A stretch of DNA of 29,913 nucleotides from Plakobranchus ocellatus (Eukaryota; Mollusca; Gastropoda; Plakobranchidae), in NCBI GenBank assembly GCA_019648995.1, contig BLXT01007004.1, positions 597,710-627,622 of the forward strand, written 5' to 3'. Positions 11,393-24,800 of the stretch are shown here, one piece after another; within the stretch, counting starts at the first letter, position 1, and each line of letters opens with the position of its first letter. The position numbers were made by a program, and so were the translations under genes. The notes below the pieces were generated by a model. That model had not been told where the DNA came from and searched no databases. It saw only the letters and a program-made list of their open reading frames with translations.

Positions 11393-12731
11393 AAATTCAA
11401 AATTTATGTTTTGATGAGTTCAATTTTTTTTTCAAATAGGGCTTGTAGAAAATCTTTCGCATATGATGGCAGCCGGCATTTTGGTAAACCCTCAAATATA
11501 GACACACAAAAAAATAAGAATATAATAAAAATATAGGCCTATGTATGGTCAATACTATATTTTGGCTAACAAATATATAAGGAAGCGGAGAAAACTGGAG
11601 ACAGTAGAGACATAGTTTATCAAAAGAATGGTGAAGACTTCAGGGATGAAATGTTAAAAAAGTTCAGTGAACCAGTACTGAAAGAAGCTAAACTTGAGTG
11701 ATCATAAAATCAAAACCTTAAGACAACTATTATTTCTAGTATACATTTTCTAGTACAAGGTAGGGTGTAGAACACTTAGAAATCACTGGAATGATTAATG
11801 GCAAATGCAAGTGAGGTAGAATGGATCCTTTGGATGGATTTTTGTGTACAGCGAATCCACAATATGATAATCTAAGGCTTTAAGGCTATCCGACAAGCCA
11901 GGTCACCTGTGGCCGAGTTTAAACCTATGACAGTAGGATCCCAGCATATCTCAGTGTGACTGTAAGTTTGCTATCTTCTGTGCACCAATGCCTAGAAGAG
12001 TAAGACAGCGAATAACTTTCATTGAAACTTTCATTGAAATTCTTAACTTGTGGATTAGCAACAACTGCTTTTCATAAAGTTAACTGAGAGCAAGTGTGAG
12101 TGAAGCACAATGATTGCCAATGTCTGTCCCAGACAAAATATATAGACAAGAAGAAGATAACAATTATGGTAAGTGTACTTAAATTTCAGATGTGCAAAAT
12201 AAACAAAGCTACTTTCCTATTCAGTAGAGATGTAAATCAGTAGTTGAAAAAAACGGTACATACACATTTTTATTGGTATAAATATTAAAATGATATCAGT
12301 CATCAGAGTGTTTGGAAATTTCTGTAATGGATGACTTAAAGATTTATCTTCACAGAAATTTTGTGGAGATGACCTGTCCATTGAAATCGATTGTAAGCTC
12401 TTCCAAACCTGTATTGTGAGTTTCACTCTGCGCTCAAGATTTACAGTGTTTTTGTGCATTATAAGAGTAAACTAGTTTCTATCACAGAAATTCCAAAGCA
12501 CTCTGGTTTAGATAAACACTTTATGATATAAAGTGCTAAAGAATCCATATTGTGACTGGTATGTATGCTGTAATTGTCTCACAAAGGAGGAATCTGGTTA
12601 CCAATGTCTGTTACAGATTGGCACCTTAAGAAGACGAGGACTGCAGTTTGAAGCATGAGACTGTATTTATATTTATAACATATTACTGCTCTCAGAGTTT
12701 CATCATTACATTTATGTATTTTTTAATCTAG
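11393..12731. other. Upstream region / probable 5' UTR intron of the aminopeptidase gene
   Basis: No recognisable gene. A strong donor-like ATG|GTAAGT at 12166-12174 (+) could end an untranslated exon, and a TTTTTTAATCTAG acceptor at 12731 precedes the first coding exon. The words CCAATGTCTGT occur at both about 12118 and 12602, hinting at a diverged repeat. A minus-strand open frame at 12217-12459 has no recognisable features. Confidence 0.4.
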
Positions 12732-12758
12732 GTTAAATGTGCCTTCTGAATCAACAAT

Positions 12759-12866
12759 ATGAATAAAGGAGGAATTCTCAGCAAGCTACGAGCTTTGATG
12801 CATAACACAGCTCATGTCACTCAACCAATCAATGCTTACATCATACCAAGTGCTGATGCCCATCAG
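12759..12866 (+). CDS. XPNPEP1: Aminopeptidase exon 1 (residues 1-36)
   Basis: The ATG gives [14 protein letters not shown], close in length to the human N-terminus, and ends IIPSADAHQ before donor GTACTT, phase 0. The exon probably starts at 12732 after an AATCTAG acceptor. An earlier ATG at 12737 opens a nine-codon frame (MCLLNQQYE) that overlaps the true start in another frame. Confidence 0.88.
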
Positions 12867-15800
12867 GTACTTTATGTCAACAACTGTATAAACCATATCA
12901 AAGATATTTGCATTACTGGGATTTGAACTACTTAGATGCTTACACACTAATATGATTGTTGAGTCATTTTTAAAAAAAAATTTTGTGCTATAAATTAAGA
13001 AGAGATGGCATACAGTTTTTCTTTTTGGGAAGTTTGTGTGGTTTCTGGGGTGGTACAAAGCAGATAGCCCTGTCAGTGTAGCCCTTGACTAATATAAGAA
13101 CTTTTGGTAAGGAAAAGATATAATAAATTATTGTCAGTCTAGTGATGTCCAAGGGTAAACCAAGTCTTGACTTTTCAGCAGTGACAGCCCAGCAGGCGAA
13201 GAAATCAAACAGAAGTAGGAAAACTGCTCCTGCTAGAGCAAACCACTCCAAGGTAGATGTTCCAACACTGGTAAAAGGACAATTAATATGGAAAAGATGA
13301 AGATGGAATATGACTATGGGAGAATCTTTAAAACCGTTGGAAAATACTCAAATACTAATTGAATAGCTGTGACTGATTGTAGAGTCTCTGAATAATGTTA
13401 ACAGATATCCCTGAGTTCAATATAATTGAGAAACGAAGTCGAAATGTAATTATAGCTTGTCGAACTCAAATAAGATGTGCTAAAAATTATGTACACCCTT
13501 GTGTTAATTTTTAGTGCTTTTGTTGAGATATTTTTAAATTGTTCAGTTTTTTAAAAATCTATTTAACCCATCCTCAGAGTGAGTATGTTGCTGAATGTGA
13601 TATGAGAAGGGCTTTCATATCTGGATTCACAGGAAGTGATGGTTTGTAGCAATACTTTTTATTCTTCCTCTGTTTCTCACCAGTCAAATCGGTTGATAAA
13701 GCTGCTTTGTGTATACCTAACCTTGCATCATTTATCATCGTTCCATTTTTTGCAAATGTTTTAATAGAAAAAATGATGGATGATCAATCATTAATGATGC
13801 TTACACTGAATTCAGGCTGCAGTCAACTATGGATTGTAGGTCATTAAATTTACCTGTGCAGGGCAGGAATGCCTGCCTATTTTCTTTGTACTTAAAGTAA
13901 TTTTTATAGCAATTTTAGAATACAATGATTGAATCTTGATAGTGATTAATCCTTTAAAAATTGAAATCAGCATATGTGCATGAGAATGGGTTGTTACTTT
14001 GATGTAAATTTTATACATCAAATTTACATTTTGTAGATGACTGATAAGTAAATAAAATTAAGACTTTTGTAATTATATGCAGAGAAGATCCATGAGTAAC
14101 AAAAATGTTGTTCACATTTTTATGATGGCCACCTTATATTTTTAATAAAATATATGAGAGAAAAAAAAGAGAAATTTTGTCGTAGGTGAAGGGAAAAAAA
14201 CTTTGCATTTTTTTGTTATTTTCTTTATAAAATGGAGAATCCAAAACAAATATTTAACTGAAGATTGCTGGTAAAGAGGCCTTGAAAATTAAATAAACTG
14301 AATTAAATGAACTACAAATCAACTTTTACACAATGGAGATAACTGCTAAATTAATGTTAATTTGCCAACATTTTTCAATAAAAAAAAAGACTGCCAAAGC
14401 AAAAGTTTAAAAAAGGTCAAGAAAACTAAATTTTTAAAAACAAAATAGGTACTGATTTGTGGTAGATGCACAACAAGTAATATATACATAAATTGAAAAA
14501 GCATTAAAACCTAGACAGTTATCTCCTTCTCCTTGAGCATTGAGGAAGGCCACTGCACCGCTTATCCGTGGTCAGATCAGCAGGGACTCCCAGAGCATGT
14601 AGTTCTGAGGCAACATTAAATGATTAAATTAAAAGCTAGTCTAGCATCCGATTTTGTTACCATTTGTTGTGTTACCGAAAGATTGTACTTTGAGATGTTA
14701 ACAAATGCTTAAAAATGACTTTGAAAACTCGGTTCTCAAGCTGCAAAAACTTTTCATTGACACTCTCTCATAACATTGGATGTATCGGGCTATATTTGAT
14801 ATAATTTGAAATGAATAGGAATGCTTTCTAAGACTTATTAAACTGATATTTCTGACACCCTTTTTGTTTTAAAATGTTTAATTTTATGGTATCTTTACAT
14901 TTTACATATATGTCTAGAAGGTATTAGAAATTGCTTTGCATGGCTTTCATCTTTGCAAATCATTTTGATAAAAAAAAATGCTTCAACAATAAGAACGTTG
15001 GTAGTTCATCATTGCATAGATGAAACATTTCCTACAAAATCAAATTAGATATTTTGTATATAATCGGTTGAATCTTTTTATTTTCTTTTCAAAATTTTCC
15101 CTGAAAGTGACGACATAGTCTCTCTCTCTTTCTGTCTCTCCCCTCCTCCAGACTCTCTGTTTCCATCTCCCCTTCGGCCCTTCTCTCACTTTCAACCCTT
15201 CCTCTCCTACTCTCTCTTCATTTGTCTCTCCTCTCTCTCTCAAAGGGTGCCTAGGGCCAAGTGAATTCATCTTATCAACTGCAGGGGTGTTACTGTTGTG
15301 AGTTCCAATTCCACCACGGGTGGCCTAGCTCTGAAAGCCTGAGATCACTGTATCATGGACACAATGATATTGTAAATAAAACTATTTCCTTTCTTTCACC
15401 TCTCTCTCTCTCTCTGTGTTTCTCTTAAACATAATAAATGCACTGACACACAAAAGTGCAGTATCTAGATTATTGTGTTTTTAGTGTTTCTTTTTTTCTC
15501 ATTCCTAAATAATTTTGTGAAATATCCTATGCGTCTTTTATTTTAAAAAGAAGTACAAAATTAATGAATCTCTTGTTGAAAATAGGTACAGCTATAGTGA
15601 CTGCAACACATGCTGCATTATGGACTGATGGGCGTTATTATATGCAGGCAGAGCAACAGTTAAGCTCGGACTGGACTCTCATGAAAGCTGGTATTTTAAC
15701 ACTTTACATGTATTTTTTTTAATTACACAAAATAAAAGATTTCTTAAAGCAAAACAGTTTTGGGGTGTTGTATTACTCAGATAGATAAATCCTCAAATGG

Positions 15801-18800
15801 AATTTGGAAACCTCCTTTTTCAAATTCCATAGGAATTCAGAGAATTCAATCCTATTCACTTAAGATTAAAAGATTATAATCACAGAATTTAGCAAAGCCA
15901 AATAGAAAAAAAAATTCAACACTATTTGGAACTTGTATTTATGAAAAGTTCAAATAATCAGACAATCTGTAGAGGTTTTCACTGCATGTGAAGTGCCTCC
16001 GTAAAATGACAAAACACACACACAGACACACACACACACACTAAAAAAAAAAACCCCAAAAAACCAAAACCACAGCAAACCTAAAGAAATGTGCTCATAT
16101 GTCACGGATAGCAGAGAAATGAAAAGGAACAAGTCATCATATTTCAAATCAGACAACAGAGGTTTGCCCTGTCAAATCATATCATATTATCATATTTCAA
16201 TTCAGAAAGAATATTTAAATGGATGTTAGTCTAGATTCAAAGATTTTTTATAAGAACCACAGGCAAGTAAGGAAGGCAGTAAGAGAGCAAAAAAGGCAAG
16301 AGGATAATAGATTCAAATACAAAATGGCTTAGTTTGGATTAGGTAAGAGACATACAAGAAATATGATTTATGTGTACAAAAATATGATTAAGCATGCTTT
16401 CTAGCAACAATCAAAGTATGACCAAAACAGCTGTTAAGTACGTAAAGAAAATTATTTTGGAGATTAAAATGTCGATGATAGTACTTTAATCTTAGTATGA
16501 AGATATTTAGTATTGTAACGATTGCTACATCATATATGTAACTAATAATTATAGTTTTAAAATTATAATCATCTTAAAATACAAAGTGATAAAGATAGGA
16601 ATTAAAATTGCTCTTGGGACTAGTTTGAATGAGTTCTTAGTTGCAAGAAAGGTAAGAAAAATGTAATAAAGGAATAAGTTTAAGGATATTGAGAATGCTA
16701 TAGTTCCTGAAAGTATATATTGCCCTGATTTTTTTTTGTGATGAAGCGGTAGGTTTATACTTATATACTTGTAATAAGTTTTAGTTGATGGTTGTATTGT
16801 TTTATTAATTTAAATCTCCAATAAGACTTTTTAGAAAAAAAATTTACAGGACTGTTTTTCTCTTCTTTTTTCCCAGCTTAAAATGCTTTTATTTCAGCAT
16901 GGCTTAACATATATGTATTCTTCTTTCCCAATTTAAAAGCTCACACTATGCAGTTCCAGGTTTTATGAATAGGTTAAAGTTGCAAAATGTGCTCTTATCA
17001 GCTCTTTATTTATAATATTGCAAATTATCATTTTCAGGCCTTCCAGATACTCCCACTAATGCTAAATGGCTTTCAAATGTAAGTTATCTAAAAAAATATT
17101 TTTTCCTTTATTTCAAGTGCAATGTATTATTCACTAATTTTTTTTACTTAATGATAAGTTTGAGGATAAAGGCATTCAGTTGTTTGCTTTTAAACTATTT
17201 CTGTTTGTAAAAATTTGCTCTCAAAGATTTCCTTCATCCAAAGATACTAGCATCAGGTAATTAATGCAAATCATTAATCCTAATTTTTCAACTTGTTTTA
17301 TTGAGTTTGAAAGTTCGTCTATTTTTTTTTTTTTTTCAGTTGAGTGTATTTGTAAAAATAAAACAAAAACTTATACAGTGTCTGCCTGCAAAATTGGCTG
17401 TGGTAAATATTTATGATGCATGTTTACTGTGCATAATTTTTCAAAGATGTTGAATTTTATTACCTATTGCCACCTGTAAAAAGTTTTAAAGGTGGTTTAA
17501 AATTGATTCAGTAGATTTTTTTGATGATTAACAACTTTTATGATCAGGTCCTGCCTGTTGGGGGTCGCGTTGGCTGTGACCCAACTCTTCTTTCTGTAGG
17601 TTTGTGCTAATTTTCTTCCTTTTTTTTTTTATTTATTTAAATAAAATTTGCTTTATTATCTGAATTAAGTCTATTAGGAAAGCTTGGTCTATTTTATATA
17701 TATTGACTCCATTCTAACTCACACACAACTTCAAATGACTTTCATATTGGGGAGAAGTATGTTAATCAATATCATCATTAAAAACAACAACCGAGAGTTA
17801 ACAGTGAAATGGTAAATCCTGTTTAAAAAATTATATGTGCAAAGGCATGACTTTATAAAAACCTCTGCCACACTCATACATGCTTCATCTTGGAATTATA
17901 CTTATACTCATAGAAAGGCTGAAGGCTTTTTCAATGAGTGTTAATTCTTTTCATCAAATATAAATGACAAGAGCAAAAAACATATGAAAAAATGTGGTGA
18001 AATAAAAGTTGTATTTTAAGATTACATTTAAATGTATCAAAAATCAATTTGCATGAGTCAAAACTGTTTAAGGTGATATTGATTTTGAGCCAAGATATGA
18101 GGCTTTAATATTTTTTTAAAAAAATGTAACCTAAAGAACGAAAAGAAAAAAACAACTGAAAATTTACTTTTCTTAAAAATTTGAAACAAAACACCTTGCT
18201 CATTAGGATTGGTCTTAAGACAAATACAGTGGAGTCTATATAAAGTCAACTATTTATTGTAGCCCCTTTTGTTTTTTCTGAAAATTTACTTTTCTTAAAA
18301 ATTTGAAACAAAACACCTTGCTCATTAGGATTGGTCTTAAGACAAATACAGTGGAGTCTATATAAAGTCAACTATTTATTGTAGCCCCTTTTGTTTTTTC
18401 TAATATTTCTTTGTTAAGGATAAAGTCAACTCTTGCTCAAAGTCAACCAATTTTGACGTCCCTGGGAGGTTGACTTTAAAAAGACTCCACTGTAGCTTTA
18501 CCTGAAAAAAAAGAAAAACCCACAATTTATCATTCTGTTTGCAGAGAGATGGAAACCATTAAGTAAAGAACTGAAGTCCAAGGGTCATGAGCTTGTGAGT
18601 GTGAATGAGAATTTGGTGGATCTGGTGTGGAGTGACCAGCCTGACCCACCATGTAGTGAACTTTTGATTCTCACTGAGCAAGAGACAGGTGATGAATGTC
18701 TTCCTCCCTCTCTGTCTCTCTCTCTCTCTTTTTCTCTCTGTCTTTGTAAAAACAAATATTTCTTAAGTTGGCTGTTTATTAATTTACCATTCTTTTGTGT

Positions 18801-21800
18801 GATTAGTTCAGGGCTGATGGAAATAATAATATGTGTAATTGCTATTATGACGTTCTTCAATTAATCTACAAGTAGTGTTATCAGCCAATAGCACATAATT
18901 TTATTACCATTATTATACAATCTGTCATTGCCTAATGTTTTTTTATAACCACCATAAAAGTGTTGGATCATATGATATCAAAACTTTTAATTAATTACAT
19001 GGCCTTTCCTCAAAGTACATTGTGTGAAATGTAACTTTTTAAAAATACATTTTTTGTTTGGAAAAAGGGGGAACCTGGCAAAAAAAAGTGGATGACATAC
19101 GATGCAAAATGAAGGAAGAGAGCACCTCAGCTGTTGTTTTGACAGCACTGGATGAAATTGCATGTGAGGATATATAATGTTGCTTTTATTCTTATTTTTC
19201 TCATGCCAAGTGGTTCAATTTTGAAAATCTTTCTTTTAATATTTGAAACAATATTGAAAAGTTAAGCTATTGATTGATTACTCTGCTTTTAAAGGTGAGA
19301 GAAAATGCAAAATTTATTCGCCCTGGATGAACAAGTTGAATTAGCTTCATTGATGAATCATGTTTGAATAATCATTATGAAATTTTGACCTCAAAATATT
19401 GTAAGCTCAGAAATGCATATATGAGGCAACCAGATCAGGTCAGTCACAGGTGGTTGAGACTAATGTTGCACCATAGCTTTTCAAAAAAAAAAAAAAAAAA
19501 AAGTGCAAGGCTCAATCTCAAATATTCTCTTAACATTTCTGCCATTTGTGATTTTATGTAAAAATTTCTTCCCTTTTCAATTTTTTTTTCTCTTTTTGGT
19601 GCTTCAGTGTTAAATAGGTCTAATTGTTTCTCTGAAAGAAATTTCTCTTATTTTATTTCTCTACTTTACCTATGAATTAAAGATGATCCAGTATTTTATT
19701 TCAATCTTTAAAAATCAAAAGACACATATTTTTTCCAATGTGTGCTTTTTTTTTTCTATATAATTCTCTTCTCCCAGGGCTGTTTAACTTGAGAGGATCT
19801 GATATAATGTACAATCCAGTTTTCTTTTCCTTTGCGGTCATTACATCTGAAAATGTCAAGTAAGTTTATTGAATTGATAAATATTCAAGCACAGCACTCT
19901 CAAATGTAAACCCATAAGTTTAAGGATCCTTTAAGATGCATGTGCAGTAATGAATTTAATCCATAATATATAATTTAAAAAGTTCAGCTGGTTACCTGAA
20001 CTTTATCATGACAAGTAAGTTTTCACTTATTATCCTTAAACGTGCACGAGCATTTGATGAAGTTAAACAGTAATGAACATAATTAAAAAAAAAAAATGCA
20101 GCTGCCTATCTTAACTATGATGAGATAAGCCACTCTTACTATAAATATTTCTAATGACAAAAGCCATGAAAAATAATGCTTTCCAAATCTGCTATAATTA
20201 CAGATTAAAGCTGATGTCAGAAAGCAATTTTCATAATTTAAAGCATATCTGATGTTGGCTATACATGTCACAAATTTTTGTTTCCAAATAAACCATGTAA
20301 CAGTTGTGTATTTTGACTTGTTTAAAATTTTATAGGTTATAATTAAAAAACCACTTTAAAATTTTAATTTTCCTTTTTTTTTTGTATTCCGCAAAGACTG
20401 ATGTCTTTTTCAAAAGAATAGTATAATACACATTTAATAGCAATTTTGCATGGATTTTGTTGTAAAAACCATAGAGATCTTTTTAAAGAACTTTTGTATG
20501 TTTTCACTTTCAAAACAAAGAATCAATATTGTCTTAAAACAATGTGTATTATCATTCTTTTCAACAGTTTATTTATTGACCCCAAGAAACTTACAGACCA
20601 GGTTCAGAAGCATCTATTAGGTGTAGCATTCCATCCCTATGCATCTGTATACCATTTCATTGCTTCCTTGGCAGAGGATGAAGCTGTTTCAAAAATTTGG
20701 GTGACAATTTTTTTTAAATTATAGAGATTGAAACATATATTTATGTAAAAGTACATGCAGGGGGTTGCATTATCTTTGATTTAGTTTTAATATTCAAAGT
20801 ATCTGAAAAAAGGTGTTATAGTAAAGGTTTAGGCAGATATACTTTAAAGCATGGAGAGACTACTTGAAAATTTAATAATTGGCAAGAAATGTATTTGTGT
20901 AGAATATTAGAGTGTTTGATATGATTATTTCATTAACTAATCCTGTATATAATGAAAAAGTGTCACCAAATAATACGCTCTAACTCATGATAGCGATAAA
21001 GTTGTAACATTCACAAAGTACATTAAGTTTTCGTAATGTTTTTAAATCTTATTTAGATCAGTGGTAAATCCAGTTATGCAGTTTACAGTCAAGTACCAAA
21101 GGTAAGACCATTTTTACTTTATGTTGATATATTTATTTTTAGAAGGATTAAGTGATTGTGACTTAATTTATTTGTGAACTGTCATCACAAAATAAGATAT
21201 TTGTGCCTTATAGAACCATGAAAAAAATGGTTTTAATGCATTCTGGAGAGGACATATCACATATATTAATTGCTGTCTAAGACTACCCAACTCCTCTGTA
21301 AAAGAATAAAAGATTTAAGAGAAAACTTTCAAGAAAAGGAGAAAGTTAACATGTCCCAGTAATTACAATACTTATTCAAAATTTTTTTAATGCATTCTGG
21401 AGAGGACACATTACAAACAACCTTATCATATGGTGTTTAGAATAATCAGGACTCTACTCCTAGTACTTTAAGCTTTTTCAGAATACAGGTTTGCTTTATT
21501 TTAAATTACAGACTGATAAAAAAAAATTATGTTGATCAGCACAAGAGGGTAGATGAAATATTTTTTTCTCTCTGTGGATTTTCGTTGCACAGGTCTTGAA
21601 CATGTTATGCTGAGTTCAATGTTGTTCCCAAGTATTGTAGATAATGATTTGAATGATACATATATTTACTGAGGAAACTTACATTTAATTGAAGCTACAT
21701 GTCAAAGGAATTGTTTTATTTCTTCTTTATCTGACAATATTTTGTTCCTTGTAGCATAAGGTTCTCCTTCAACCTTCTCCTGTTGCTGCTATGAAATCAA

Positions 21801-24800
21801 TAAAAACTGCTGAGGAAATCAAAGGCATGGAAAATGCTCAGGTAATTATTGGTTCATTTATCAGTAAAAAAAAAGTGGAGGCGTTTAAAAAAATGAAGGA
21901 ATCAAAAAAGTTCTTAAACTTTGTTATTTGCATGAACCCTATGCTCTAGATCTAACCTGAAGTTTTTTTGGTTGGCTTCTTTTTTTTTTCAGCACAGCAG
22001 AAGGCTAAAACTTATTTAAATCTGGGTATAGATTGCCTTTGCCTATTTCATTTTGAGAAAAATTCACAAAAGTACGCTTAAATATAAAATGTTGGAGGTA
22101 GGCAATCTTAATTCTATTTCTAGTCATGCAATTTCAATCAATATTTGCATCGGTTATAAAATTATGCTTTACAGTCTTGCTTTTTAGGTCTCTTTACTAA
22201 GCAACGGTCATAGTAAGCTAGGTATATATTTGTCTTTTGTTTTAAAACTTAATCCTGATTTATATTTACTCTTAATGGGACATAATTTATTGTTTTGTAT
22301 TTTTTAGCCTTTTAAAATGTGGTATGATCAGAGCTTTCAACAACAGACCTTGTATCCAACAAAATGTGACCAAACAAAATAATTTTCCATCCATGTCAAT
22401 TTGGCTTTACTGTATTTGTAATAATACTTTGGATCAAATGAAATGACTTTAATGTAATTTTGGAGCTGGCAATCATCAATTTGCCAACTAGATCTAGGTT
22501 CCACTTTCAATCCACTTATCATTTTGATGAAGACAATACTTATGTACAGCTCAGCCAGGAAATGGGTGATGGCTCAATACTAGCACAAACCAAATGAGGA
22601 GCAATATCATCCATAGATTTTACATTGCTCTTCATTTGGCTATGGCAGAGCAGTGGTCTGACCTTTCAGGAGAGAAGTAAGGGGAGAAAAGCAGTTGTTT
22701 GCGGGGGAGGGGAGGGGCGGATGTTAGGTGCGTTGTTTTTGTAGGGGAGCAGTCCCAGTCCTAGTGGGAGGAAGAAAGGTAGGTTTTGGTGGTGACGAGC
22801 CTATATTTAGTGATAAATAATCACATTAGTTCTTTGTAAAAGGACACAGTAGACTGAGAGATTTGCAAAAGCTCACCAGTTTGCCACTGGTCAAAATGCT
22901 AGGCTAAGCAGTTATGGGTCTGTAAAACCACCAAATTAATATAGATTAATGTGTCTTGAAAAAAGGACAAAGAGATAGGATTATCTTTTTTTTTTTGTTA
23001 TTTTTAAAAAAATAATGAAAAAAATTTTAAAAAAAATGTAGAAAAAAACCAAATAAACAAAAGGAAATGACTCAAAACAGAACAAAAACTAAGCAAAAAA
23101 ACGAAAGTGGGTGTCTTTTTGTTTATGAAAATCCTGGCTTGGGAATGTAGCTGGTTATACCTGGGTGATTTGAAGCCCTCCCTCTTGACTACTATGATGA
23201 AATTTAGGTTACTTTACGATGGTTATTTTTTTCTTTTTTTTTTTAAATGGGTGATAACAGCCTTGTATATAACAAGCCCGTTGGGGACAACATTTTATGA
23301 ATATATTTGACATGAGGTCCGCAAACTAAATAATGAATGAAAAGGAAGCAAAACATGAGATATGATTTTGACTTTTGAAATTTTCTCTAAAAAAATTACT
23401 TATTACTAGTTAAGTTTGTCTAGCTTCTGAAATGTCTATTTATCATCTGAGAAATTATACTCATAATTTATTATCCTATATTACTGAAAGGTTTATGTGC
23501 ATTCTAACCAGTTCAATGCCCTAATTAAAGAATATCTAGGAATTCACATGAATTATTTGAGTAAATGGGTTAAGGATTGTTTGATCCCTCTTTTGACACC
23601 CTTATCAAAACCCTTATAAGTGAAAAAAAAAAAATGATGTTCAAACTTGCATCATTTTGATTTTCAAAATCAGATGATTGTTTTTTTATCTGTTTATTGG
23701 AAAAGTCAGTGGGGAGGGGGGAGGCATTGTAGTAGAAAAAGACTGAGAAAAAATTTCATGGTATATCATAATCAAATTTCAACCATCAATTATTCTTTTG
23801 TGGAAAAATATTAGATTCTTTTGAAATAAGGAAGATTTTGCAAAATACATTTTGCAGAATGCTTCAAATATAATGTTTCTTGTTGAGTGTCAGCTTTCTC
23901 TAAAATGACATTTCCTTTTGCATATTCTGACAGTTAAAAGATGCTGTTGCCCTTTGTGAATTTTTTGTCTGGATGGAGAAAATGGTATGAATTGTATTTT
24001 AGACTATCTCTTTTTATTTACTTTACAATTGCCAACAATGTTTAAAATAACTAGTTCCACTATCTGATTTAATTTCTTAACAATTAAGCTGATTACTTTT
24101 TCAAGATTTTGCACATATTGTAAGTTACGTGACTTAAAAATGGACACTTTTTTTTTCTTTATGTTCTTGTTTTGGCTCATAAATTAATAGAGGAAAGTTT
24201 CAATTACCATTAAATGTTATTTCTTTTACCCAAAATTCATAAGTGGCGTTCTACTATACTGTAATGACTATAATAAAACAGCCAACCCCACTGCAGTCGA
24301 GATAAGCGCTTATATTTTCCCAGATAAAACTGCCTAAACTGAATTTTTTAAAATCAGTCATGTGTAAAACGATAGAAAGACAACCACGAAGGGAATAAAG
24401 AATATTTTCATGCAATGCATAGAAATGATAAAAGCTGTAAAATTGTTATATCAATGTTGTTTTAAGTTGATAAAGTAAGTCAATCATATAAAGTTTCGTG
24501 GTCTTAAAAAATAAGAGAATTGCAGGGTTCCCTCGGCCTCCTAATTTTCTAGGAGCTCCTTGAAATCTTGAATTTTGTTTCCCTCAAAATCTCCTTAAAT
24601 TGGCATAAATCTCCTTCTATTGAGAAAACACATTTGAAAAAGAAAAAAAAAATTGCACAGACTGCGATTAACTCAATAACTGAAAATGATAATAGTGCGG
24701 CTGACATAGCAGTGTATAAATTGTTACTTTTGGTTGTGTTGGTATTTTGTCCTCAATAGCTTAATGATATGATTTGTATTCTTACAGTTAGGCACCAATA

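Larger units (their letters stand above)
13642..15585 (+). other. Aminopeptidase intron 2
   Basis: A/T-rich; contains a pyrimidine-rich tract and a SINE listed separately. An inverted repeat GGCAGG/CCTGCC occurs near 13862-13880. No other gene seen. Confidence 0.6.
17600..18544 (+). other. Aminopeptidase intron 5
   Basis: The first half is plain A/T-rich DNA; the second half is the tandem duplication and MITE listed separately. Confidence 0.6.

Noticed and set aside
10733..11536. Plus-strand open frames over the LINE
   Set aside because: They are reverse-strand shadows of the retrotransposon coding sequence.
12217..12459. Minus-strand 80-codon frame
   Set aside because: No family resemblance, hydrophobic tail from A/T-rich DNA, no splice partner found.
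15040..15270. Minus-strand frame rich in Arg and Glu
   Set aside because: It is a translation of the CT-rich low-complexity tract.
18585..18864. Open frames on both strands across exon 6
   Set aside because: The plus frame is exon 6 read through into the CT microsatellite; the minus frame is its shadow.
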